This document shows, in pieces, positions 19,862 to 27,961 of a stretch of 64,000 bases of DNA. Position numbers and translations under genes: made by a program. Positions within the stretch are counted from its first letter, which is position 1; every line of letters begins with the position of its first letter. The DNA comes from Aureococcus anophagefferens. Lineage: Eukaryota; Sar; Pelagophyceae; Pelagomonadales; Pelagomonadaceae. The stretch spans positions 259,931-323,930 of the forward strand of contig NW_008705579.1 in NCBI RefSeq assembly GCF_000186865.1, written 5' to 3'. Under the pieces are notes generated by a model. The model did not search any database. It was not told the DNA's origin and saw only the letters and a program-made list of their open reading frames with translations.

Positions 19862-20668
19862 ATGGCGCTCCGAGCCGTGCAATCGATCCTGCGCCTGGAC
19901 CCGACGGCGCGCCTCGCGTCGCACATCGTGCGCCGCTTCGCGGACAAGGCGGCGCCGGCGGCGGAGCCCGCGGCCAAGCCCAAGGGCTGGTGGAGCAGCG
20001 CCGAGTTCTGGGGCGGCATGGGCGCGCTCGCCGGCTGGGGCATGACGGGCGCGGCCATCTACGACGCCCAGTTCTCCGGGCCCGAGAAGATCTCGCTGAC
20101 GATGACGCCGGTCATGATCGTCTACTCGAGCCTCTTCGCGCGGTGGGCGTTCGTCGTCAAGCCGCAGAACATGATGCTCGCGGCCTGCCACGCGTCGAAC
20201 GTCGTCGCCCAGACGAACCAGATGCGGCGCGCCATCGAGCACAAGCTGTCCCTGGGCCAGGACGCCGAGGTCCGCGACATCGGCGTGAAGGCCGGCGCGG
20301 GCGCGGCGGGCATCGCGGGCCTCGTCGTCGCGGGCCCGTCGCTCCAGGCGGCGATCGTCGGCGCGAACCTGGGCCCCGTGTCGACCTTCGCGGGCGCCGC
20401 CGCGGGGCCCTTCACGGTCCACTTCTGGGCGCCCATGTCCAAGTGGATGATCAGCGGCGCGTCGATGTTCGAGCTCGACCGGCCCGTGGAGAAGATCTCC
20501 CTCGCGCAGTACACGGCCCTCACGCTCACGGGCGCCTTCTTCTCGCGCTACTCGCTCCTCGTCAACCCCGTCAACTACATGCTCTGCTCCGTCAACATCG
20601 CCCTCTTCGGCTCCTCCGCGTGGCACCTCGGCCGCAAGGTCAAGGCCGACTACGTCGACCCGAAGTAG
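19862..20668 (+). CDS. Mitochondrial pyruvate carrier, MPC1 and MPC2 fused in one polypeptide
   Basis: A single exon of 268 residues. Two MPC domains lie in tandem. Residues ~28-118 are MPC1-like (FWGGMGALAGWGMTGAAIYD, then a helix ending ARWAFVVKPQNMMLAACH). Residues ~180-262 are MPC2-like (HFWAPMSKWMISGASMFELD, then FFSRYSLLVNPVNYMLCSVN). A Gly/Ala-rich probable transmembrane linker (GAGAAGIAGLVVAGP) joins them. MPC1 and MPC2 normally form an obligate heterodimer in the inner mitochondrial membrane that imports pyruvate; here the pair is covalent. The N-terminus MALRAVQSILRLDP with Arg and no acidic residue before position 13 fits a mitochondrial presequence. Confidence 0.85.
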   Translation: MALRAVQSILRLDPTARLASHIVRRFADKAAPAAEPAAKPKGWWSSAEFWGGMGALAGWGMTGAAIYDAQFSGPEKISLTMTPVMIVYSSLFARWAFVVKPQNMMLAACHASNVVAQTNQMRRAIEHKLSLGQDAEVRDIGVKAGAGAAGIAGLVVAGPSLQAAIVGANLGPVSTFAGAAAGPFTVHFWAPMSKWMISGASMFELDRPVEKISLAQYTALTLTGAFFSRYSLLVNPVNYMLCSVNIALFGSSAWHLGRKVKADYVDPK

Positions 20669-20985
20669 GGATGCGGCTGGGGCGCGCTCTAAGGTTATGT
20701 ATACTCGCGACCTGCGTCGCTTCGGATCCTAACATATCCGGGATATGCTAAACGCCTCTTCAACTTGGGCTTCAACCTCCAACCTTGCCTCAACACCGCC
20801 GCTTGCCCTCAGCTCAGGCTGGCGACGAAAATTTAATGTTAAACGTTGAGCTCCAGAATCTTGCGGGCAAGATGCGGCCGTACACCGTTTCCAACAATGC
20901 TGATGGAGCCTCGAAATTTGCCAGCGAACTTTGGCAGCGAAATTTGCCCGCGAGCAGCAAGCTCGCGTGCAGCGGCGGCGACACG
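20669..20985. other. Intergenic, locally AT-richer
   Basis: The 317 bases upstream of the secreted repeat protein show no supported gene. Composition is less GC-rich than the surroundings. TATGTATACTC at 20696-20706 and an ATATCC/GATATG pair near 20733-20745 are the only promoter-like marks. Confidence 0.4.
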
Positions 20986-22418
20986 ATGTCGACCCCCCGC
21001 GCTGCCCTCGGCATGCTGCTCCCGCTCGCGTTCCTCTTCGGCGGCGCCCACGGCTTCGGCTACAGCCAGACCGTCGACAATTGCGCGGAGACGCCCCACA
21101 CCTTCGACCGCTCGTGCTCAGCGGACTGCCCGCAGTGCACGCCGATCGCCGTCACCAACGTCGTGGCGCAGGACCTGAGCGACGCGTCCGGGTGCGTGTG
21201 CGTCGAGGGCTCCATCAGGGCCGGCTCAAGTTCTTCCGGCGACGACGACGGCGTCATTTGCGACGATGAACGAGAAGAAGAATTCTGCGACTGCGACGGC
21301 GACTGCGACGAGAACCCCGCGTGGTGCCAGTGCGACGAGGCGCAGGCCTGCTGTAGTGGTGATGCGTCGACGTGGACGCTCACGCCGTACGACGACTGCG
21401 CGTTCCTCGGGTCCATCGGCGACTATGCGGGCCTCCACACCGGCGCCGGAAACGACGTCGTGGACGTTCTAAAGACGGGTGAGAACAGCGAGATCGACGC
21501 CGGCGACGGCGACGACGAGGTCTCGATCGTCAACGCTTACGTGACGAGCGTCGTCGGCGGCGCCGGCGACGACACAATCTACATCGTCAGCACGGACTGC
21601 TATTATAGATGTGGCAAGGTCGACGGCGGCGGTGGCGACGACAAGATCACGATACTGCATAGCGAAACGAAGGAAATCTTCGGTGGCGCCGGCGACGATG
21701 CGATCTCCATCGGGTACGCTAAGGAAGGGAAAATCTACGGCGGCGACGGAGACGATACGATCGACCTGGTCTCCGGCGGATACGATACAGACAAAGAGCT
21801 CCTGCTCGACGGGGGCTATGGCGCCGCGCCCGCGCCGAGAGAGGCCCCGACGGTGGCCCAGTGTGTCCGAGTTTACCTTTGTGCTCCGTAGGCGACGACG
21901 TCATCACTGCGAAATATTTCCTCGGAACCATGCGTGGCGGCGCCGGGGACGACACGCTGAGTGCGCTGGCTGCCCGACGAGGGTCATTCTACGGGGATGA
22001 AAAAAAAGATGATGCAGACTCTGATGGAAGCGACACAATCGACGTGAGGGTCTGCCTGAACTGTGATGGCAAAGTTATCGCCGGCGGGGGCGGTGATGAC
22101 GTGGTCTCTATCGGCTACCTCAAAGACGACTACGACGACGGCCCAACAATGGACCTCGGAGACGGCGACGACACGATTACGATCGACGAGGTGAAGGCGG
22201 CGGACATTAAAATATCGGGCGGAGACGGAGACGACAACATGCACGTCAAGTACATGGACTTCGATTACGATGCTACAATCAAGGGGGGTGCGGGCGATGA
22301 CACGATCACCGTCGACTCGTACAAGGGGAAAGGATTATCTCTGCGCGGGGGGGACGGCGACGACGTGTGCACTCTTGAGGGGACCATGCTCACGGACGCC
22401 GACTGTGAGGAGGATTAG
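20986..22418 (+). CDS. Secreted protein with RTX-type (GGxGxDD) calcium-binding repeats
   Basis: Exons 20986-21820 and 21892-22418 (454 codons); the 71-nt intron has a GC donor (GCGCCGCG) and restores GYGDDVI. The ATG at 20986 begins a signal peptide (MSTPRAALGMLLPLAFLFGG, then AHGFG). A Cys-rich region follows (CDCDGDCDE, CQCDEAQACC), then about eleven repeats of the GGAGDDTI or GDGDDTI type, each followed by a short beta strand. Such nonapeptides bind calcium and form a beta-roll. No catalytic, lipase or pore-forming domain is present, so nothing here supports a toxin; an extracellular matrix, adhesion or ice/calcium-binding role is possible. The gene's base composition is slightly more balanced than its neighbours. 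Confidence 0.8.
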
Positions 22419-22675
22419 ATGCGTGACGCGCAGCCGCTGCCCCCATCCGCCTCCCCCTTGGACGCCCACTCCTAGCCCACTCCGTCCCCGACCGCCGCCG
22501 CCCGACCGCGCACCGCCACCGTCGCTGCCGCCGTCATCCACGCCCGTACCTCACCCGCCCACCCGTCCGCCGCCGTACTTACGGCACTAGTACGGGTAAG
22601 TGCCGTCGTCCTCCCTAGAACTGCACTGTCGATCCAGACTCAAGCTGGCTAATTTTACTCGTGAGAGCGGTGACA

Positions 22676-23407
22676 ATGGCCAGCTCGTCCTACCAGACGC
22701 TCGAAGAGATCGCGCGGGCGCACACGCAAAGAGAAGTGCTGCAGAACGCGGAGCGCGAGCGCGCTCAACAATCCATACCGACGCCGCGGCGTCCGGCGCC
22801 GCAGGCGCCACAAATGTTCGATCCGCCGCCTGTCGAGGCCACGGCCCCGGCGCCGGCGCCGGAGACGATCCCGCCGCCGCCGCCGGACACGCCGCGCGAC
22901 CCGCTCGACGCCGCGTGGCGCGCGCAGCTCGACCGGCCGCGCGGGCCCGGCGGCGAGGCGCTCGGCTGGGTGCCCGATCGGTCGGCGACGGCGTGCATGG
23001 TCTGCACCGCGCGCTTCACGCTCCTCCGGCGGCGGCACCACTGCCGGCGCTGCGGCGCCTGCGTCTGCGGGGACTGCTCCAAGGCGCGCCTGCCGCTGAA
23101 CCTCATGCCCGAGCGGCGCGCGCGCGGCCCGGGCGATCCGCACGCGCTCGCGCCGGTGCCCACGACGCGGCCGGGCGACCCGCCGCGGCCCGAGGCCCAA
23201 CCGGCCCTCGGCGCCCGCGTCGCCCAGCGCACCTACCGCACCGTCGCCAAGGACACGAACCTGGGCTACGTGCGGTGCTGCACGACGTGCGCGAAGGTCG
23301 TCGACGACAACCTCAAGGCCGTCATCCGGCGCCGCGCGGCGCCGCTGCGCCGGGGCACCTTCGACGAGACCGAGGAGGTCAAGGGCGACGGCGAGGTCGT
23401 CATCTAG
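22676..23407 (+). CDS. FYVE zinc-finger protein
   Basis: A single exon of 243 residues from the ATG at 22676. A Pro-rich middle is followed by a FYVE domain: WVPDRSATACMVC, then the signature RRRHHCRRCGACVCGDC, and the last Cys pair in VRCCTTCAKVV. All eight zinc ligands can be assigned. FYVE domains bind phosphatidylinositol 3-phosphate on endosomal membranes. The loop between the third and fourth Cys pairs is unusually long, holding a ~45-residue Pro/Arg-rich insertion. The N-terminal SYQTLEEIARAHTQREVLQN is probably a short coiled coil. Confidence 0.85.
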   Translation: MASSSYQTLEEIARAHTQREVLQNAERERAQQSIPTPRRPAPQAPQMFDPPPVEATAPAPAPETIPPPPPDTPRDPLDAAWRAQLDRPRGPGGEALGWVPDRSATACMVCTARFTLLRRRHHCRRCGACVCGDCSKARLPLNLMPERRARGPGDPHALAPVPTTRPGDPPRPEAQPALGARVAQRTYRTVAKDTNLGYVRCCTTCAKVVDDNLKAVIRRRAAPLRRGTFDETEEVKGDGEVVI

Positions 23408-23489
23408 GCGCCCGCCTGTGTTACTTTTGTGTGTGCGAGTCCTCGTTTCGTGCTCGTTGAACTGCTCCTTGAAGGTGCTGCCGCAATCG

Positions 23490-24032
23490 ATGGTCCGTGC
23501 GCTCCTTGCGCTAGCCGCGTGCTGCTGCCATGCGCTCCTGCCAGCGCAGCGCGTCGGTCGACCGAAGCGCGTCATCCTTCGCGCCGGCGACGACGACGAC
23601 CGGTCCTTCCCCGTGATGCCCGGCCAGTCGCGCGGCCGGATCTCCGAGGAGGTCGCGCGCGCGCGGACGTCCTGGCCGCACTGGGACGCGAAGGAGCGGC
23701 AGAAGCAGAAGGAGAAGGACGAGGCCATCCCGGCGAAGGTGGAGCGACCGAAGCTGCCCGGCGGCGGCGCGCCGCCGGCCGCCGCGGCGCGTCCGACGGC
23801 CGCGAAGGCGTACACGCTGCGCTCCTACCAGTCGCTCGTCGAGACGCGCGCGCGGCACGACGCGCTCCTCGCGCTCGTCGGCGCGACGGGGCGGCTCGCC
23901 GAGGCCGCGCGGCGGCCCGACGCGGCCGTCGACGACGAGCTCGCGGGCGTGCTGCGCGCCGTCGCGGAGTACGCGTCGGAGCGGGGCCTGGGCCTCGACG
24001 ACCTCGCGGCCGCGTCCATGGAGCGGCCCTAA
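23490..24032 (+). CDS. Small protein with N-terminal signal peptide, possibly plastid-targeted
   Basis: 180 residues in one exon. The N-terminus MVRALLALAACCCHALLPAQ is a signal peptide, followed by a basic stretch (RVGRPKRVILRAG) that could be a transit peptide, although no Phe follows the cleavage site. The mature part is helical: ARTSWPHWDAKERQKQKEKD, then a C-terminal bundle (YQSLVETRARHDALLALVG). No family is recognised. It ends 19 bp before the convergent SDR gene. Confidence 0.6.
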   Translation: MVRALLALAACCCHALLPAQRVGRPKRVILRAGDDDDRSFPVMPGQSRGRISEEVARARTSWPHWDAKERQKQKEKDEAIPAKVERPKLPGGGAPPAAAARPTAAKAYTLRSYQSLVETRARHDALLALVGATGRLAEAARRPDAAVDDELAGVLRAVAEYASERGLGLDDLAAASMERP

Positions 24033-24051
24033 AATGTCGCGCCTCCTCGGG

Positions 24052-25380
24052 TTAGTTCTCGACGAAGGGCGGCGCGAGGTCCTCGTGGAAGGGGAGGCCC
24101 GAGAAGATGAGGCTCCCGAGGAGCGCGTCGCCGTCCTTGACGAGCGCGGCGTCGCCGTCGCCGATGGGCGCCGGGCCCTCGGCCGTCGCCGCCTCGTAGG
24201 CCGCGTAGGCGTCGCGGACGGCGGCGAAGAGCACGTGCTCGTCGACGCCCGCGCGGACGGCCTCGCCGTCGACTTTCAGGCGCTTCGCGCCGTAGACGGC
24301 CTTGGGCGTGCCCGCGGCGACGGCGGCGTCGCGGCTCGCCGACGGCGTCTCCGGGAGGTCCGGGAAGGCGTCGCGCGTCGCGTCGGCGTCGAGGCGGTAG
24401 GGCGCGTCGCGGAAGGGGAACCGGAGCTTGGACCGCCAGTCGCCGTGCGGCACGTAGAGGGGCACGCGGAGCTTGTCGGCGCCGGCGGCGTGGGCCGACG
24501 CGCGCGCGAGCTGCGTGTACGTCGCCGCCTCGAGGTCCCAGGCGTTGACGCGGCCGAGGTTGTAGGCCGCGTGGCCCGCGCGGTCCGCGCGGACGGCCGC
24601 CTCGACGACGCTCGCGGCGTCCTCCGCGCGGCAGACGGACAGGAGCTGGGGCGGCAGGCCGCCCCGGGGGCCCGGCCCGGGCAGCGGGATGGCCGCGTCG
24701 CGCGCGACGCGGTCGAAGAAGTAGGACAGCGGGTGCGTGCCGTAGCGGAACGACTCCGCGCAGGCCGTCGCGCCTAAAACGGCCTGCGCGCGCACGGCGA
24801 CGGAGCCCGCCTTGAAGGACGACGCCGCCAGCACGACCTCCGCGTCGCCCAGGGGCACGTCGTTTCCGACGGCGGCGCCGGGCTCCGCGGCCGCGTCCTG
24901 CGACGACCAGTCGGTCACGAGCGCGTAGCGGACCGCGGCCGCGTCCCTCGCGGAGGCCAGGCGCTTGCCCATGCCGTCGCCGTCGCGCGTCGCGAGGTCG
25001 CAGACGGCGCGGGGCTTGTCGGAACCGAGGCGGCCGAAGAGCGTCGCGACCGCGTCGTCGTAGCCGCCGACGCCGTCTTTCGGCGTCGCGACCTCGACGC
25101 CCGCGAGCGCCCGCAGCGACGCGGCGTCGGCGTCGTCGCGGTCGCAGGCCACGCCCACGCCGCAGCCCTGCGCCGCGAGGCTCGCCGCGAGCTCGTAGCC
25201 GACGGCCGTCAGCGCGCTCCGGCTCCGCTGGAGGATGACGACGTCGAGGGGCTCGCCGACGGTCTCGTCGCCGACGGCGCGCCGGGCCGTCGTCGACGGG
25301 CGCCGGCGCGGCACCGGGAGCTGCAGCGCGTGCGCGGCGACGGACAGCAGCGCCGCGGCGAGCGCGGCTGCTCGTGCCAT
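24052..25380 (-). CDS. Atypical short-chain dehydrogenase/reductase, CSP41-like, probably plastid
   Basis: A single exon of 442 residues. The N-terminal signal peptide MARAAALAAALLSVAAHALQ is followed by an Arg/Thr-rich stretch, suggesting import into a secondary plastid. A Rossmann-like N-terminal half carries DVVILQRSRSALTAVGYELA. The middle has SFRYGTHPLSYFFDRVARD and PLPGPG ... LLSVCRAEDAASVVEAAV, then YNLGRVNAWDLEAATYTQLA. This resembles the order of conserved blocks in CSP41-type atypical SDRs, chloroplast RNA-binding relatives of nucleotide-sugar epimerases. The classical GxxGxxG motif and the Tyr-x3-Lys pair are not obvious, so catalysis is doubtful. Confidence 0.55.
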   Translation of the reverse strand: MARAAALAAALLSVAAHALQLPVPRRRPSTTARRAVGDETVGEPLDVVILQRSRSALTAVGYELAASLAAQGCGVGVACDRDDADAASLRALAGVEVATPKDGVGGYDDAVATLFGRLGSDKPRAVCDLATRDGDGMGKRLASARDAAAVRYALVTDWSSQDAAAEPGAAVGNDVPLGDAEVVLAASSFKAGSVAVRAQAVLGATACAESFRYGTHPLSYFFDRVARDAAIPLPGPGPRGGLPPQLLSVCRAEDAASVVEAAVRADRAGHAAYNLGRVNAWDLEAATYTQLARASAHAAGADKLRVPLYVPHGDWRSKLRFPFRDAPYRLDADATRDAFPDLPETPSASRDAAVAAGTPKAVYGAKRLKVDGEAVRAGVDEHVLFAAVRDAYAAYEAATAEGPAPIGDGDAALVKDGDALLGSLIFSGLPFHEDLAPPFVEN

Positions 25381-25431
25381 CGTCGGCGGCGTGTGGCACG
25401 AGATCGGCTGAGTCGGCAGACACGCTCGAGC

Positions 25432-25959
25432 AAGGCGGGGTTTGCTCCGGCGACGGCGTCCGATGGCCGACGCGCCCCCCGTCTAAACTGCGCGTTTTTG
25501 GCTAGCGGCCAGGGACGCCCGGTGGCTATACGTGACAAAAACAAGCGCTCGAATTGCGACGAATGGCTAGCCGTTTCGCTGGCTTGAGTACCAAACACGT
25601 ACGCGCGGGCCGGGAACGGAGACCTCCGAGGCCAAGCTTCCGACGCACGGCAGCCCGTGGCGGTCGGAGTGGCCTTCCATGACCCCTGGACGTAAGCCTG
25701 ACCGTCGGTGCCCCCATCGGAGGTGGTTCTGGCGTCGACCAAATTCCACCGCGCGGGCCTCGTCTCCGCGGGGCTGCCGCGGCGTACAAGTCCGTAGCCG
25801 CGGTGCGCGCCACCATCGATGGCGCTGGATACGCCCCTTGGTTTTGGGCGCGACGTGGGTGTGACGGCTGGGGAACGCCAGGAACGTGCAGTTTCGTCGA
25901 TCACCCCGCCGCGCACGCAGGGGCGCCGCCGGCGCCACTGGCGGAGCAAACCCCGCCTT
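25432..25959. mobile_element. 528-bp inverted-repeat element (MITE-like) between divergent genes
   Basis: The outer ends are perfect 18-bp inverted repeats: AAGGCGGGGTTTGCTCCG at 25432-25449 and its complement at 25942-25959. A second inner pair (AAACTGCGCGTTTTTGGC at 25485-25502, complement at 25877-25894) matches at 15 of 18 bases. No supported open frame lies inside. This layout is typical of a non-autonomous DNA transposon. Clear target-site duplications were not found. It fills most of the 641-bp promoter region shared by the SDR gene and the gene at 26022. Confidence 0.6.
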
Positions 25960-26021
25960 AGCGAGCGAGCCGGTTGCCACAGCGAAGCAGGGCATGGCCA
26001 GCCTCGTTCTGTGATCGTGCG

Positions 26022-26705
26022 ATGGACCTCGCGCAGCAGGCCTTCGACGCGCCGCCGTGCGCGCCGCGACCGCCAGCAAATGCCGACGACGTCGAAGCCA
26101 TGCGCCTGCAGATGGAGGCCCAGTTCGCGGCGCGGCTGCGCGCCGTCGAGGCCAAGCACGCCCGGGAGCTCGAGGCGGCGCAGCGGTCGGGCGCGCCCGG
26201 CGACGAGTACGATGCGAAGCCGCTCCCGCTGCTCAAGGCGACGCGCGCGCTGCTCGAGGCGCCGGACGACTCGGACGGCGAGGACGAGGACCCGTTCTCG
26301 GACCCCGCGCCCGACGACGCGCCGCGCGACGTCGCCGCGCTCTTGAGGGACGCGCGCGACGTGCCGTCGCACCGGCGCTACCCGCACTACGCCGTCGACC
26401 TCGTGCTCGTCGACCACGCGGCGGCGGCGCGCGACTGGGCCCGCGCGCGCGTCGCCGCGAGGCGCGTGCTCCGCGTCGCCGAGCGCTACGCGACGGACGC
26501 GGCGCCGCCGCCGGGCCTCGCGGCGCTCGCGGGCGACGTGCGGAGCCGCGAGCGCGCCGCCGCGCTCCCGTCGAGCGACCGCGCCGCCTTCGACGTCGCG
26601 CTGAACGGCGGCGACTTCGAGCTCGCCCGGGTCCTCGGGGAGCAGATCCTGGCGGCGCCGCGGCCGCCGAGCCCGCCGGTCGTCGAGGACGACGGCTGGG
26701 TCTGA
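26022..26705 (+). CDS. Helical hypothetical protein
   Basis: 227 residues from the ATG at 26022 (an in-frame ATG exists 48 bases upstream). It begins with a coiled-coil segment (DDVEAMRLQMEAQFAARLRA), then an acidic linker (DDSDGEDEDPFSDP), then alternating helices (HYAVDLVLVDHAAAARDWAR ... AFDVALNGGDFELARVLGEQ) that look like TPR-like pairs. It ends with the acidic tail VVEDDGWV. No family is recognised. Its divergent upstream region holds the inverted-repeat element. Confidence 0.6.
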   Translation: MDLAQQAFDAPPCAPRPPANADDVEAMRLQMEAQFAARLRAVEAKHARELEAAQRSGAPGDEYDAKPLPLLKATRALLEAPDDSDGEDEDPFSDPAPDDAPRDVAALLRDARDVPSHRRYPHYAVDLVLVDHAAAARDWARARVAARRVLRVAERYATDAAPPPGLAALAGDVRSRERAAALPSSDRAAFDVALNGGDFELARVLGEQILAAPRPPSPPVVEDDGWV

Positions 26706-26774
26706 TACGCACACGTCCGCAGCTCCGTTAAAAACCCCCGGCTTGGCGGGTCGCGGACCACGAAAAAGGAACCG

Positions 26775-27740
26775 CTAGCCCATCTGCTTGTCCTCGAAGG
26801 CGGCCGTGAGGAGGTCCTTGATGGGCCCGCTGTCCTGGCCGAGGACCATCTGGTAGGGCGCCATGCCGTCCGCGTCGAGGAGCGTCGGGTCCGCACCCGC
26901 GTTGAGGAGCACGGCGACGCACTTGAGCCGCCCCTCGACGGAGCGGTTCGACGCCGCGGCGACGTGGAGCGGCGTCGCGTTCGACAGCTGATTCACGGCG
27001 TCGACGACGGCGCCGCGATCCAGCAACACGCGGAGCACCTCGACGTTGCCCCACATGGCCGAGATGTGGAGGGGCGTCTGGCCCAGGGAGTTGGAGTAGG
27101 ACGCCGGGATGCCCTCGTCGAGGAAGCGGCTCACGGCCTCGACGTCGTTCTTCTGCGCCGCGGACAGAATCTTCGTGTTCGGGTCCATCGTCCGCGGCGG
27201 CAGGCCCGCGCCGGGCCGCACGGGCGCCGGCGGCGGCCGGTTCGTGTCCTCCTCGATCTGCTCCAGCAGGTCCATGGCCATGGCGCAGACGCCCGTGACG
27301 TCGCTCGCGCTCAGCGGCAATAGTTGTTCGGAGATGACCGCGGCGATCTTCTCGAGCGCCGCGTTTCCCGCCGCGGACAGCGGCGGCGGGCCGAGCTGGG
27401 ACGGCGGCACCCAGAGCGTGTCGTTGTGGCAGGCCATGAGCTCGTCGTGCATGTCCTCGAGCGTCGACGCGATGTCCTCGCGGCGCACGCGGTTCATCTC
27501 CATGGGTAGGCCCGTCATCGCTCGTCGCCCGTTGTAGAAGAGGAGCGCCAGCACGACGTCGATGGGGCTGCAGTCCGGGTCCCCGCAGGCCACCTCCCGC
27601 GCGTTGATCATCACGTGGTCCGCGCGCGCGTTCAAAGCGCCGCGGATGTCCGGCGGGAGCATCTCCTTGATCCAGCTCACGACGCGCGCCGTCGCGTCCT
27701 TGAGCGTGTTGTTCGCCGCGAGCTTCGCCGGGTCGAACAT
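26775..27740 (-). CDS. Ankyrin-repeat protein
   Basis: 321 residues from the ATG at 27740 (MFDPAKLAANNTLKDATARV). The N-terminal 180 residues are helical and not recognised (SPIDVVLALLFYNGRRAMTG). Residues ~190-315 hold three to four ankyrin repeats: KILSAAQKNDVEAVSRFLDE, LGQTPLHISAMWGNVEVLRV, and NATPLHVAAASNRSVEGRLK followed by VLLNAGADPTLLD. Ankyrin stacks mediate protein-protein contacts; the partner is unknown. The adjacent downstream gene on the opposite strand ends about 70 bp away. Confidence 0.8.
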   Translation of the reverse strand: MFDPAKLAANNTLKDATARVVSWIKEMLPPDIRGALNARADHVMINAREVACGDPDCSPIDVVLALLFYNGRRAMTGLPMEMNRVRREDIASTLEDMHDELMACHNDTLWVPPSQLGPPPLSAAGNAALEKIAAVISEQLLPLSASDVTGVCAMAMDLLEQIEEDTNRPPPAPVRPGAGLPPRTMDPNTKILSAAQKNDVEAVSRFLDEGIPASYSNSLGQTPLHISAMWGNVEVLRVLLDRGAVVDAVNQLSNATPLHVAAASNRSVEGRLKCVAVLLNAGADPTLLDADGMAPYQMVLGQDSGPIKDLLTAAFEDKQMG

Positions 27741-27961
27741 GGTCGTCGACGCGCGGGCGCCCGTGGCGGGAGCGGCGCGGCGGCTGGGTAGGGGAAGCGC
27801 CCAGCGACCGAGGGGTCGGTGGACCTGATGATTTGGACGAGCCCGCACCGGACGACCTCGCTCGAGGTCGAGGACGCGTCAAAACGCGGGTGGGCGCTCC
27901 GGACGGCCTCCCGACCGCCTGCGCGACGCCTCGGACGCGTCGCAGTCTACTCGGCTCGCGC

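Noticed and set aside
18590..20626. 678-residue minus-strand open frame spanning the CobW and pyruvate-carrier genes
   Set aside because: It crosses two recognisable genes on opposite strands and has Arg/Gly/Pro-rich composition without motifs.
20986..22418. Possible haemolysin-type toxin
   Set aside because: Only the calcium-binding repeats are shared with RTX proteins; no pore-forming, acylated or enzymatic domain is visible.
25526..26079. Minus-strand frames of 96 and 170 residues in the divergent intergenic region
   Set aside because: They lie within the inverted-repeat element, and their composition and lack of motifs indicate chance open frames.
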